Of a stretch of DNA of 64,000 nt, positions 44,060 to 54,355 are shown one piece after another. The number at the start of each line of letters is the position of its first letter. Within the stretch, counting starts at the first letter, position 1. The notes under the pieces are model-generated. The model saw nothing but the letters and a program-made list of their open reading frames with translations, was not told the origin of the DNA and did no database searches. The position numbers and the translations under genes are program-made. Source of the stretch: Gnetum montanum (taxonomy: Eukaryota > Streptophyta > Gnetopsida > Gnetales > Gnetaceae); NCBI GenBank assembly GCA_015680685.1, contig MNCI01004872.1:965882-1029881 (forward strand), read 5' to 3'.

Positions 44060-45170
44060 ATGAAAGTTGCAACATACAATGTGCTTGCAAGATCCCGAGT
44101 GAGTGGGAAACGATATTTGCTATGTCCATCATGGACCTGAAATTGGTACAAATATTGATACCCATGCATTTTAGTAGAATTACAAGATTTTGATGTTGAT
44201 GTCTTGTGTTTACAAGAAGTCTTACCATGGGAATTTCTATATCAATTCCAACCATATTTGGAAAAGATGAGATACAAAGGTATTTATGAGCAAAAAGGTT
44301 CTTGTGGAAGCTCTTCTTTTGAGATGTATCGATTAGCATATTATAGAAATTACAACATGGATGGTTGTGTGATATTTTATAAAAAAGCCAAGTTTCAATT
44401 GGTACAAAGATTTGAATGGAGTTTAGAAAATATGATTTTTGAAATTCCAAAACTTCAAGCAATGAAAAGGAAAGAATAGTCAAGATTTTGGAAAAATCAC
44501 ATAGCCCTAGCAGTGATTTTTAAAGTTCATCTATCAGAAAGATGTGTATGCATGGATAACACACATTGAATTTTCAAACCAACATGTTCATATGTTAGAC
44601 TTTGTCAAGGATCATACTTGATTAAGAAAATAAAAGAAAGTTTGAAGAAGAAGTCATTCCCAACTTGTACTGATCTAGTTCCATTTATTCTTTGTGGCGA
44701 CTTCAATGCAAAATTTGGAAATAGTGTTTATCAATTTTTAAAATATGGATCTGTAAAGAAATATTTGGAAGATGAACCTAACTTGAAGAAGATGTTTCCA
44801 TCAATTTAGCATGTAATTCCATTAGCTAGTGCATATTCTTCTTACTTTGAATATTTTATAGATAAGTTATTCTTTAGAATTCAAGAATAGATGATGTTGA
44901 TGGATAGCACTCATCAAAAACCATAGTTTACAAATTACTCTGCAATGATTAATGAGTATGGGTCAACGACATTCTTCATTGATAGTTCGAATTATATTTG
45001 TTATGATGCCTGATTCTTTCAAGTTACCAAGTTACTAAAGTTGATTTCTAGAGAATAAGTTGAGAAGAATCAAGAAAAAGTCTTGCCATCTTGAACAAGA
45101 CCATCTGATCATAAACGACTTATGGTAGAATTACAATTACTTCCATCAATTCATAAGGTTGATCAAGATT
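44060..45170 (+). pseudogene. Captured EEP nuclease gene relic (CCR4/PDE12-like)
   Basis: About 1.1 kb of the endonuclease/exonuclease/phosphatase fold. ATG at 44060 starts MKVATYNVLARSR; YLLCPSW follows (about 44115). Then DVDVLCLQEVLPWEFLYQF with the metal-binding Glu (about 44187-44245), DGCVIFYKKAKFQLVQRFEW (about 44360-44420), FILCGDFNAKFG (about 44684-44720), YQFLKYGSVKKYL (44729-44770), PLASAYS, FTNYSAMI (about 44930-44955) and a final SDHKRLMVELQL (about 45110-45145). Order and spacing follow CCR4, Angel and PDE12 proteins (poly(A) or 2'-5' RNA nucleases); the middle is nearest to PDE12. The usual LDYIF Asp region is TTFFI here. No introns interrupt the domain, so a cDNA was probably captured. 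Several stops: a pseudogene. Confidence 0.75.
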
Positions 45171-45597
45171 AAGAAGTATCTCACTCTTACTTTTATTTAA
45201 TTATCTAATTATTTTATTCATTTATTAATTTATATTTCAATTAGATATGTAAAATATCTAAGGTAATGCAAGTTAGGAATAAAGAATTTACCCTACCTTC
45301 ACATGGATAACCAAATATGAGTTGCACATTGTGTGACCCTAGTTAGAACTGGTGATTGGTAGTTGGTAGATCTTTAATTCACTTCTTATCATTATCTTAA
45401 AAAAATTAAGTAACTATAAAGGAAGTAATATTTAATTTTCCATATAATCTTTCTCACATATATCTTATTTGTAGAATAAGCAAGAAAAAACTTCAAGTTC
45501 AAAGGGAAAATGAAATTATTGGAGCATAGAATCATGAAAGAAAGCATTGGAGCTAGAACAAGATAGAGAATGTAGATTCATTCAAGCAAGAATGAAT
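45171..45597 (+). other. E6 3' interior, no gene recognised
   Basis: AT-rich between the captured gene relic and the polypurine tract. Confidence 0.4.
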
Positions 45598-45613
45598 CCA
45601 AAGGGGGGTAGAT
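45598..45613 (+). other. E6 polypurine tract
   Basis: CCAAAGGGGGGTAGAT abuts the 3' LTR. Confidence 0.75.
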
Positions 45614-46217
45614 TGTTAAATCTCCATTTCCAAATGATGTTGTTGACTAATGAAGATGGTGTCTCTTCATAACAAGTGTTATTGTTATCTTAATAAGACC
45701 CAAAGGGGTAGTTGTAATTGAGATCAGAAAGGGCATGTTGTAATAACAGATGTGTCTCTTAAGTTAACCTTTGGGGGTTTCGCCTAAGGCATTTATACCT
45801 AGGGTTAGAGGTCATGCCAGCATGTAATGGTAGAGCCAATATAGGTAAGTCATGGGGTAATAGAGTTGGTATAGACAAGTTATGGGAAGCTGGGTGAAGT
45901 GGGACAAGAAGTGGACTAGCCATCCCTTCTAGTTGGGATATAGGCCTAACCATGGTGGTAGTGTTGGACTACCTCTAAGGGATAGATGCCAAAGGAAGAA
46001 AACCCCAAGGAACACTTCTAGAGCATGATTCAGATACACCTTTCCATATTAATAAATCATTCTTTTCTTTATTTTTATTTCATTTTTTCTATTATTTTCT
46101 TTATACATAATGTTTAATATTCCATACATTTTGCATTTGATATTTTCTTTGTATGCATAATGTCTAATATATCATATATTTGATGTTTTCCATGACATAT
46201 AGGGATGGAATGTTCAA
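45614..46217 (+). repeat. E6 3' LTR
   Basis: TGTTAAATC to ATGTTCAA, paired with 41199-41803; followed by the CTTAT target copy. Confidence 0.9.
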
Positions 46218-46540
46218 CTTATGACCATACGTGCATCAACCATGCTTAATAAAGCTCTTCCCATAATGATCGGGAACTCACCTTTGCAATTCTCAATCTT
46301 GATCACTAGAAAATCAGCAGGATAGGACCACTTGTAAACTATGGTTATAATGTCCTCTAGTAATCCTAGAGGAACAATAATTGATTTTTTTGCCAATTCC
46401 AATTGAATGTTTCTCTGCTTCAGAGGTGGTAGGATCCAAGCTTTTTACATGTCACAAGAGATAAGATTGACACTAGAACTAGAGTCAAGAAAAGCCTTGC
46501 ATGACTCATGTCTAGTGATCTGTAGGTAAATTAATGGACT
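46218..46540 (-). pseudogene. E4 aspartic protease, cut by E6
   Basis: Minus strand: ESCKAFLDSSSSVNLISCDM (about 46443-46505), equal to the E3 active-site region but with DSS in place of the D-T/S-G triad. An open stretch 46402-46214 follows: IIVPLGLLEDIITIVYKWSY, then PADFLVIKIE, then FPIIMGRALLSMVDARM. The frame then runs into E6 and resumes at 41198. Confidence 0.8.
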
Positions 46541-48730
46541 TTGGGGGTTAGATCTTTTCATGGAAATATTTCCAGCCTTGATCTAATCAGAAATAACATG
46601 AGTTAACATCATAGTATAGATCGAAGGTGGTGTTTTGTTTGAAGGGCACTCGAAGGTTTTTGATGCAGAGGATGAGGGTGTTGGAGATGAAGGGTGACTA
46701 GCCACATAAGGTTGTGAGGGTTTAAGAGGACTATTGGGTTAGAAAAAGGTCATTTCTTGGATCAAATGTCTGAATCACATGGCTAGAAAGCTGGCTGTGA
46801 ATGTATAGCCCTTGTGGCATTTCATTGCTATGGTTGTGGAGGAATTTTTCCCTACATAGATGGAGCAAGAGGTAACTCGGTAGAGGGTAGAGGTATGTGT
46901 GTAGATGGATGAGGATGGTATGGATATGGGTTCTCTTTCCAAGTGGATGGTGAATGTGTTTGATGATACTCTAGAGGGTAATGATGATGCTAAAATGAGG
47001 CATGGCTTGCAGAACTTCATGGCGATATAAGTTTCTAAACATAGTACCCATATGGATTTAGTTTTCTGTAAGGGTACTACTACTTTGATGGTGGCATTCC
47101 CCATGATTGTGAATGGTGCCATTATTAATATTGCTCATATGGTTGTGGTGGAGCTCCGTTTGGGTAATAATCTTATTATTGCTGGTGGAATTACCTTGGA
47201 TTGCCTTGAGGATAAGGCAATCGTTTGGATGCTTGCCTACATGCTAGTTGAGGATTCAATGCATACACCCATGACTCTTGTAAGTGTGACATCATGGGGC
47301 AAAAACTCTTTGGATGTTCATATTGAATAAACCTCTTGTAAGCTCTCCTTCCTCTTTGGCTACTTGCTTCATCAAACTTTGGATCTAATGAGCTCTTAGT
47401 TCAGATAGCCTTCCTTGGGCATACACCCTAAGAGTTCTTCTAGTTTTTGCTTTAAGCCCATCTATGATGTGATGAATTTGTTCCCTTTAAGAATAACCAT
47501 GGCTAGGGCATTGGTGTAAGAGTGAGTAATATCTACCCATAGCAGCATCCAAGGGTTCATGTGATCCTTGTTTCCATCCTTTGATCTACCTCCTTAGATT
47601 AGACACTTTGAAGTATATTTGACATTTTTTGTTGAATAACTCCAACATGGTACTCCATCTACAAATAGATTCAAGCTCTAAGGACTAGTACTAGCTTTCA
47701 AGTTCCTTGATGAGTGTCCTATGGAAGAGCTTGAATTTTTGCCACTCATTTTCTATGTTTCATAAGGCATAGGCATCATGGAACGCTTGTAGGTGTGTCT
47801 ATAGATTAGAGTTGTATCCTCCCTCAAATCTTGAAATATTATTCATATCTAACAATTGATCCTATTATCATTCACATACCTAGTTGGGATGTTTATTGCC
47901 TCTACAATGTTGAACATGCTTTAAGTCACTAACAGAGGTTCATCACCATCATTTTGTTGATGATGTTGATGGTGGTTTTGGCCATCCATTTGATCTTGGT
48001 GGCCTTCACAGTCATTGTTGTCTCATTGATTACCTTCATCATGATTATTTCAACAATGGCTTCTATGAGAACTAACAGATGAAGAGGAATGTTTAGAATC
48101 AAATGAAGAGGATGGAGGAGAAGGTAGACTACTATTGCCACCATGGTGTCTACCACCACTTTTTCACTCATTATGATCTCCCTCCTTAGATCCCTTGTCA
48201 TTATTATGTTTACCTAAGTCCCTACCTTAATTGTCACTTTTTTCCAAACCTGGTTTATGAATAGTGGATCGTAGGCTCAGGGTCACACCCTTATTACAAA
48301 TAATAGAGGGTAGAGAATTTCCATATTGAGAACCCTCAGGAGGAGGATCCACATTGTCATCTTGGTTTAGCAGGAACAAGGGATTAGTGAAATGTTTTCC
48401 CTTTACAAGCTCATGATGCTTTACGTAGTGTAGATATTGCTTACCTTGTGTTTCTGTGTGATGGAAATCCCAAGTGTCATGATCATCCACAATGTATTCC
48501 TTGTGAAGATTTGAGATGCCTAACTTCTGAAGGATTTGAAATAGCATCCTAGGCATAGATCAATTGGGAGGTAATACAATATTTCCCTCCATGTTATGCC
48601 ATCACAACTATTCATTTGAATGTAGGATGAAGGTGAAGTTTAGTACATACTTATTTGGATGAGTTTATATCACTTTGCACTCTTGTGGGACTAGTGGTTT
48701 GAAATGTTCATGCCTGTGAGAAGAAGACAT
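46541..48730 (-). pseudogene. gag: E4 gag, broken
   Basis: The minus-strand ATG at 48730 begins MSSSHRHEHFK; THPNKYVLNFTFILH follows (about 48610-48665). An open part (48556-48227) reads MPRMLFQILQKLGISNLHKE, then YVKHHELVKGKHFTNPLFL. Next is a Gly/His/Ser-rich segment (GGRHHGGNSSLPSPPSSFDS, about 48095-48165), then gag-domain remnants (about 47340-47900) with GVCPRKAI-like spacing that parallels E3, and a Pro/Tyr/Gln-rich tail (about 46780-47150). Broken by many shifts. Gives the reference for the inverted piece in E2. Confidence 0.7.
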
Positions 48731-48859
48731 TTTGCAAAACAAATAAAATTATCAATGTGCTTAGTAGTTATATGTCATTGGAAGTGATGTTGATCTTGAG
48801 TTCATCCAACAATGTTAATAATATTTACTAATCCTAGATAGCACATGTTTCAATAGCAA

Positions 48860-48880
48860 AGTCCTCAACAAAGGTTCCAA
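48860..48880 (-). other. E4 primer binding site
   Basis: Minus strand TTGGAACCTTTGTTGAGGAC, a worn tRNA-Asp-type site next to the LTR. Confidence 0.65.
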
Positions 48881-49758
48881 TGATGAGTGGTGAGGTACCC
48901 CTACGTCCAACGATACAAATCAAAAAGTGTTCATGCATGATCTAGTTAAATTTTGTGGACTTTATAGTTTCCAATGCATTATTCTTCTATGAAGTGAATC
49001 TTGCCCTAAGGTCATTCGTTGTCTTCCTAATTACACTTGTGACATACACTAGTATGGTTAAATGTAATTGAGGCATCTAATTTTTATCATTTTGTATTTT
49101 ATGGTTTTGGTATTTAAAGAGAGATAAATTAATTATATTAACTAATTTAATTCAACTAATTAACTACTATCTAACTAGTCGTAGCATAAGCATTTGTTTC
49201 CACTTTCTACACACATCTTGAAGCCATGTATCCACTATTGGGTTACTAAGCGCTATGCTAGTAGGCATACCAAGGAATAATGCTATCGGGATTACCAAGC
49301 GAATATGTGTTACACTTGAAGTGGTCATACTTATGTGCTTAATCTATCTAGATTATCTTTCTTAATTACTTTATTAGCTTAATTATTGGAAAACACTTAA
49401 TAAATGACTAAAAACATTAAATGCATAAACAAAACATTTAAGCTATCTAGAATGCTACAAGGTTTATCAAAAAGTTTGTCTTTATTACATCACATACTAT
49501 TGTGCTTAGGTACAAAAATGCTCAAGTAAAGATCCATACACTTAATGACTCTTCTTGCAAGCACTCGGGGAAAATATTCTAACTTTCAAATGGACAAATT
49601 GCAAGAGCTCTACTACTACTATGAAAAATTGATGCCTTAAATACAGTTGCTAAGATCATATTTATAGACCAAAATAGACCCTTGCATTGATGGGGCCATG
49701 TCAATAGAATAGACTGCATCACTAGGGCATAGTTGACGTGACAAACCAAGATTCATCA
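48881..49758 (-). repeat. E4 5' LTR
   Basis: 878 bases, TGATGAG on the left to GATTCATCA on the right, intact reference for the split 3' LTR. Confidence 0.92.
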
Positions 49759-50640
49759 CTAACTATCCCTTACAACTCAAAGTCACTAACACGTACAAAA
49801 ATATTATAAGAAACTATAAATATTTCATCAAATGTAGTAAACTATTACCAAGGATAAATATAATTCCCTATATTAAACCATCTTAAGTATAAATACATAT
49901 GTCAAAACTAATGAAACTATGTATAGATCCTATTAAATCACTAACGTACTATATGTGGTCATCACTATCCCTTCTATAACAACTATTTACATGTTCCTAT
50001 ATATTAAGAAACTAACAATCTTTCCTATCATAACATACTAACTACTCCTTACAATCGAAACTAACCAATGTAAACTACAATACTATAATCCTCCTACCCT
50101 CTCTTCTACTTTATCCTATCAAACTAATACTTACTAATTCATATAAATTTTTTAAAAGCATCTTACTCTCACTCTATCTTAAGAAAGTAATAATTTTCAA
50201 TTCACATGAACTTATAATAACACCAAGAATACTACATAAATAATTGATGATACAATTAGAAAAGCATAACTCACATTTCAATGAAAGTGAAAATTAAAAT
50301 AACAATACTAAAAAAATAGAAGCAACACACACTAGAGAAGATCAATAATGAATACCAAAATACAAAAAATAATTGATTGGGATGGCTTAAAGGAAAGAAA
50401 TTTTCTTGATGTGAAAAGAAGTTTTGACATGGCAAGTGAAAGTACAAGGAGAGAGGTAGCACTTTTAGGACTTCTTTGGGCTTGGATAGGAGATATTTGT
50501 CTCATGCTTCTACTCCTTCTTAAAATGAGGATGCTTCAAATATTTCTTTTATTTATTTTCACATTCTAAACAATGTTTTTAATACTGTTTCAAAATATTT
50601 CACTACCCATTTTATTTCTCTTTAGATTTTTGTTTACCTT
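49759..50640. other. AT-rich spacer right of E4
   Basis: Begins with the CTAAC target copy. Low-complexity A/T and C/T sequence; short frames only. No gene recognised. Confidence 0.4.
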
Positions 50641-52700
50641 ATTCATTAACTAAGGCTATGGAAATTGAAAAAATCCTTCAGTTCTAGGGTATCCAAGTTT
50701 TTCATGTTTATTATTATGCCTATAAATTTATTCTTGCAGAATTGTTTAATGCTTCCCAAGTTAAGAAGGCTATTTCCATTAAGATTTTTCTAGTGTGTAA
50801 TGCAACTCTTATTACACAAGCTTGAAATTTTGATTTTAATGTTAAAGATCTTACTTATAATATTATTACCTACTATCTTAAGCTACTAAATCTTCTCTTA
50901 ATATTTTCAATTATGGAAAGGAACATAGTATGTACCCTAGGTTGTATTATTTTTTTTATCATAGAATTGTGGTTAATGGAAATCATTTTCATTGCTATTC
51001 TATTGAACTTGATATCTTACAAAGAAAAAACTTCGTAACTCTTGAAGCAAGTGGTAAAGTATTTACTTAAAAAGAAGATTATTTTCATCTTCCTAATCCT
51101 AGTAGCTATTTTTATTGGGCTGAGCATCATATTTTTTCATGTCCCTTATTAATAAAGGAAAAATGATTAGCAGAGCTTCAAAAAAGATGTTCTTCATTGG
51201 TTCTAGAGTTTCAACCACCATCTACAAAATTTTAATCCTAGAACCTCATCTAGAAATGTTTCTAAATATTCATCCTCTTTTGGTCATTTCAAAAAGTTAT
51301 AAGTACCATAATTAGCTTTAATAATCAAGGCAACTTGTTAAACACAAGATACATCTTCAGAATTATTTAAGGACTTCATTAAAAGTGATGAGTTTATGAA
51401 AGTTAGTTGTAGGAAAAGAGTTAAATTATCATCACCTTAAGTTCAACAATATACTTTCTTTCCTAGTGATTAATTTTTCTTCATCTTTTATTATAAGTAA
51501 CTCTTTTTCTATTTTATCACATGCTACTTAAATTTATAATTTTTTAAGGATCTTTCAGAAGAAACTTCATCTACTTACCCATTAATATCTTATCTTTAAA
51601 TTTTTGAGGCCTAAATAATTGGCTTTGACATAAACATGAAAGTTGATTTTCTCTAGTTTAAATATTACTTTTGATTTTATTATTTTTTAGAAAATTAAGA
51701 TTTTAGTCAAACATTTATCTTTTCTTAGCCCATTGGTTTCTTTCTCATCATTTGTTATTTCTACTCTAAAAGAGTGTGAAAAAGGTAATGTTGTCATTTT
51801 CTTTTTCTTTTATTGAAAAGATAAACTTATACAAAATGGTTCTAATTCAAGTCATAGAGTAATTTGGGAAATCTGCTCCTCCTCACATGGTCCTTTTTGT
51901 ATATGTTAAGTTTATGTTCCTAATGATTCTATAGAATGTACTCTATTGTGGTAGGAGCTTGTAGTTTTCCTTCCCTCTATTCCTTGAATTTTTTGAGGTG
52001 ATTTTAATATGGAAAAATTTCGTAATAATAAGTTGGGGGATGTGTCTTTTCTATTATGAATAAATAAGTATAAAAATTGATTTAATTTCAAGAAGTTATA
52101 TTTTACAGATGTGGATGATGCTTCTACAAGAGATGTTCTTCATATATATATATGGAATGATCTTTATTTTGGACAAACTCACATTTATAATTATTTAGAT
52201 ATGTTTTATTTTTTACTTTTTTTTTCTAGAAGATGACTTCTACTACTACTATTCATCAACATGCAACATTGTCAGATCATTTTTCCATCACCATGTTAAT
52301 TTAGATTAATCGCAGTTATCATAAACATAATTTTTGTCTTTTCTTGATTACGTAAGAACTATTTCTCATGTTCTACTACTCAACAATGTCTCTCAAGCCT
52401 TTGAAATGTTAAACTAGATCCCTTAAGTCAAGTGGATTGGATTCAATGGTGGCATCATGATATTTGTAGAGTGTAGACTTTTTCTTTCTATTATGATAGA
52501 AAAGTGGCTTCTCATGCTAGACAAGAGTACTATTGTGGTTGGAATCATTGTCACAAGTAGAAACCAAAAATTTAACATGAATACTAAGCCAAAAAATTTG
52601 TGGCCACAAAATGGTCCAAGAAAACTAACCTTTCAGGTAATCTCTCTTAAATCGAAAGGGAACTTGAGGATTAAAGGAAAAATCTAACAATTTGAGTTAG
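50640..52700 (+). mobile_element. LINE (L1-like) relic
   Basis: A non-LTR retrotransposon remnant holding a complete but mutated endonuclease domain and, before it, a possible ORF1 (50640-51420; AEHHIFSCPLL-like, low certainty). The reverse transcriptase is not recognisable after 52700. No poly-A tail or target duplication found. Confidence 0.6.
51585..52300 (+). pseudogene. LINE endonuclease domain, broken
   Basis: Apurinic-type endonuclease that nicks DNA to start LINE copying. In order: LSLNF.GLNNWL-like start (about 51593-51625; family NxRGL), a segment like IWEICSSSHGPFCIC.VYVPND (about 51868-51925), LLW.ELVVFLPSIP, GDFNMEKFRNNKLGD with the catalytic Asp/Asn (51994-52045), YFGQTHIYNYLDMFYF (about 52170-52220) and a closing TLSDHFSI (about 52270-52290). 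Stops and shifts disable it. The GDFN and SDH motifs resemble those of the E6 capture because both belong to the same fold, but the surrounding motifs are LINE-type. Confidence 0.7.
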
Positions 52701-54355
52701 ATGTTTTACCAACATTAGTCGATATTGAGCAAAAGGATTATGCACATAGAATAGCTAATGAAAAATGTTTAAATAGAAGGAAATGCAAAGTAATATAGAA
52801 ATGTGATTGGTAGTAGAGATACATCTAGCATACTATAAAGAAAAGAAAATAGATCTATTAACAAATGTATGCAAACCAAGATAAAAAACACAAGGAGAAT
52901 AGATTTGAAATGAATATGGGAAAAATTATAGATAAAAGGTCCTAAAATAAAAAACCTATATTATACCATAGATAAAGGAACTTGAAAAAGTGTGTTCCAA
53001 GACATGTACTAGAGATCAAAGGCATCTAAGGAGAGGTATGTTACCCCATTATTTCTTTAATGATTACATTGATGCAAATCCAATAGGAACAAAAGTAGAT
53101 CTAATAGTTAATGATTGTAAAGGGAAGATTAAATCACTGTGTTCATATGATTTTTAGTAGATCATTATGTATTAGGAGGATAGCATGAAGTAGATACAAT
53201 ATGTAAGTAGGGGTAGAAAGTGAAAAGTAAAATAGAGCTAAAAGGAATAATAGATCTCTTGGAAGTAAAGTGTTGTTAAGCTTTGAGTGTCTAAAAAGGT
53301 TAAAATGCTAGTCAAATAGTTATAGATGCCAACCACTTTTTTTAGGAGTATCCTCCTATATATAGGTCACAGTGTCTTGGTAAACCATGTAAGAATGATG
53401 TAGTGGAGTTTGTAACATCTTCTAAAAGCTTCTAGAAGGCTTTGGATCAATGAAATGATGCAGAGAACAAATTTTTATGTGAGACATCAAAAGCTAAAAA
53501 TAAAAGTTAAAGTTAGATGTCAAAAATAAGTTTTTGATGTAGGACGTTAAAAATATAATGTGATACGTCAAAACTAATTTGAAGTGAAATATAAGAATCT
53601 ATTGAAGAAGGTTTATGTCAGATGTTGAAGACGAAATTATTGTTAGATGTCAAAATTCTAACACAGAACGTCAAAAATAATCTTGACATAAGATTTCAGA
53701 AGCTACAAATGAAATTGACACTAAAGTTGATGTCAAACATCAAAATTAGAAGTGAAACCAAAATGACTTGATAAATAATGTCAAATGTCATTTCTAGCAA
53801 GTTGAAGATAAGAGGCTAGAAATGATGTTGTAGCTAACGTGGAACATCATTTCTAGACTACGTAAAATGGCTTCAAGCACTTGAAAAGTCATAGAATATA
53901 CCTAAGTCTCTGACTTAAGCTGAAAAAGCCAAAGTGGATACAACATGAGTATAACAACATTCAATCTATTATTGAATGACTTTTAGATTAGTTGGTTCAA
54001 GAGGCTTTTAAATCATAAGTTCATGATGATTTGACTCGATCTTGATTAGCTTTTCAATAGTGGGATCTATATAGTACAAAAATGTCTTAACCAAAGTTAC
54101 ATCCTATCTTCAATCTTAATTCTTATCTTCATAGGCTTATTTGCATTACCTTGGCATCTTTTGACATTCAATTCAAGTATCAAGTATGATCTTAGAAGGC
54201 TTAGACTAGTACATAAGAAAAAATTTGACAATTTGTTTTCTAACTAATGGTGATGCTGACACTAACTTTAGTGTTAGCATCAGTGTCACCTTTGGCAAGG
54301 CCTACAGAACTCAAGTACAAAGGTTAAAATTTCTAATTTTGAACTCTATACGAAC
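52701..54355. other. Unassigned region with motif cluster
   Basis: No gene recognised. 53470-53790 has many irregular copies of GATGTCAAAA or its variants and complements; 54251-54282 is a near-perfect palindrome. Confidence 0.4.
54251..54282. repeat. 15-bp inverted repeat (hairpin)
   Basis: TGATGCTGACACTAA and TTAGTGTTAGCATCA pair over 15 bases with one G-T wobble and a 2-base loop. Confidence 0.8.

Larger units (their letters stand above)
41199..46217 (+). mobile_element. E6: non-autonomous LTR element with captured host sequences
   Basis: 5019 bases with LTRs of about 605 bases, perfect target duplication CTTAT (41194-41198 and 46218-46222), an initiator-Met-like primer site (TTGGTATCGAAG, 41805-41816) and a purine tract AAAGGGGGGTAGA (45600-45612) directly before the 3' LTR. 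I recognise no gag, protease, RT, RNase H or integrase in its 3.8-kb inside. Instead it holds a GC-richer minisatellite region, a 5S rRNA piece and an EEP-family gene relic. It resembles other plant LTR elements known to have taken up host genes, such as maize Bs1. It is inserted in the opposite direction to E4. Confidence 0.85.
23941..49758 (-). mobile_element. E4: large Athila-like retrotransposon with four nested insertions
   Basis: On the minus strand, LTRs at 48881-49758 (5') and 23941-24082 plus 30038-30804 (3', split by E5) bound an element with tRNA-Asp-type primer site, gag, protease, RT, RNase H, integrase, long 3' region, third ORF and polypurine tract. Flanks are CTAAT (23936-23940) and CTAAC (49759-49763), a target duplication with one change. 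After removing E5, S1, S2 and E6 the element is about 12.8 kb, longer than E3 mainly because its third ORF survives. All frames are broken. Confidence 0.9.

Noticed and set aside
50348-50569. 73-codon frame in the spacer right of E4
   Set aside because: No recognisable domain, no flanking gene structure; length expected by chance.
51994-52045. GDFN motif considered as a second captured CCR4-like gene
   Set aside because: Start (GLNNW), YNYLDMFYF and SDHFSI spacing are those of a LINE endonuclease, and no CCR4-specific parts are present.
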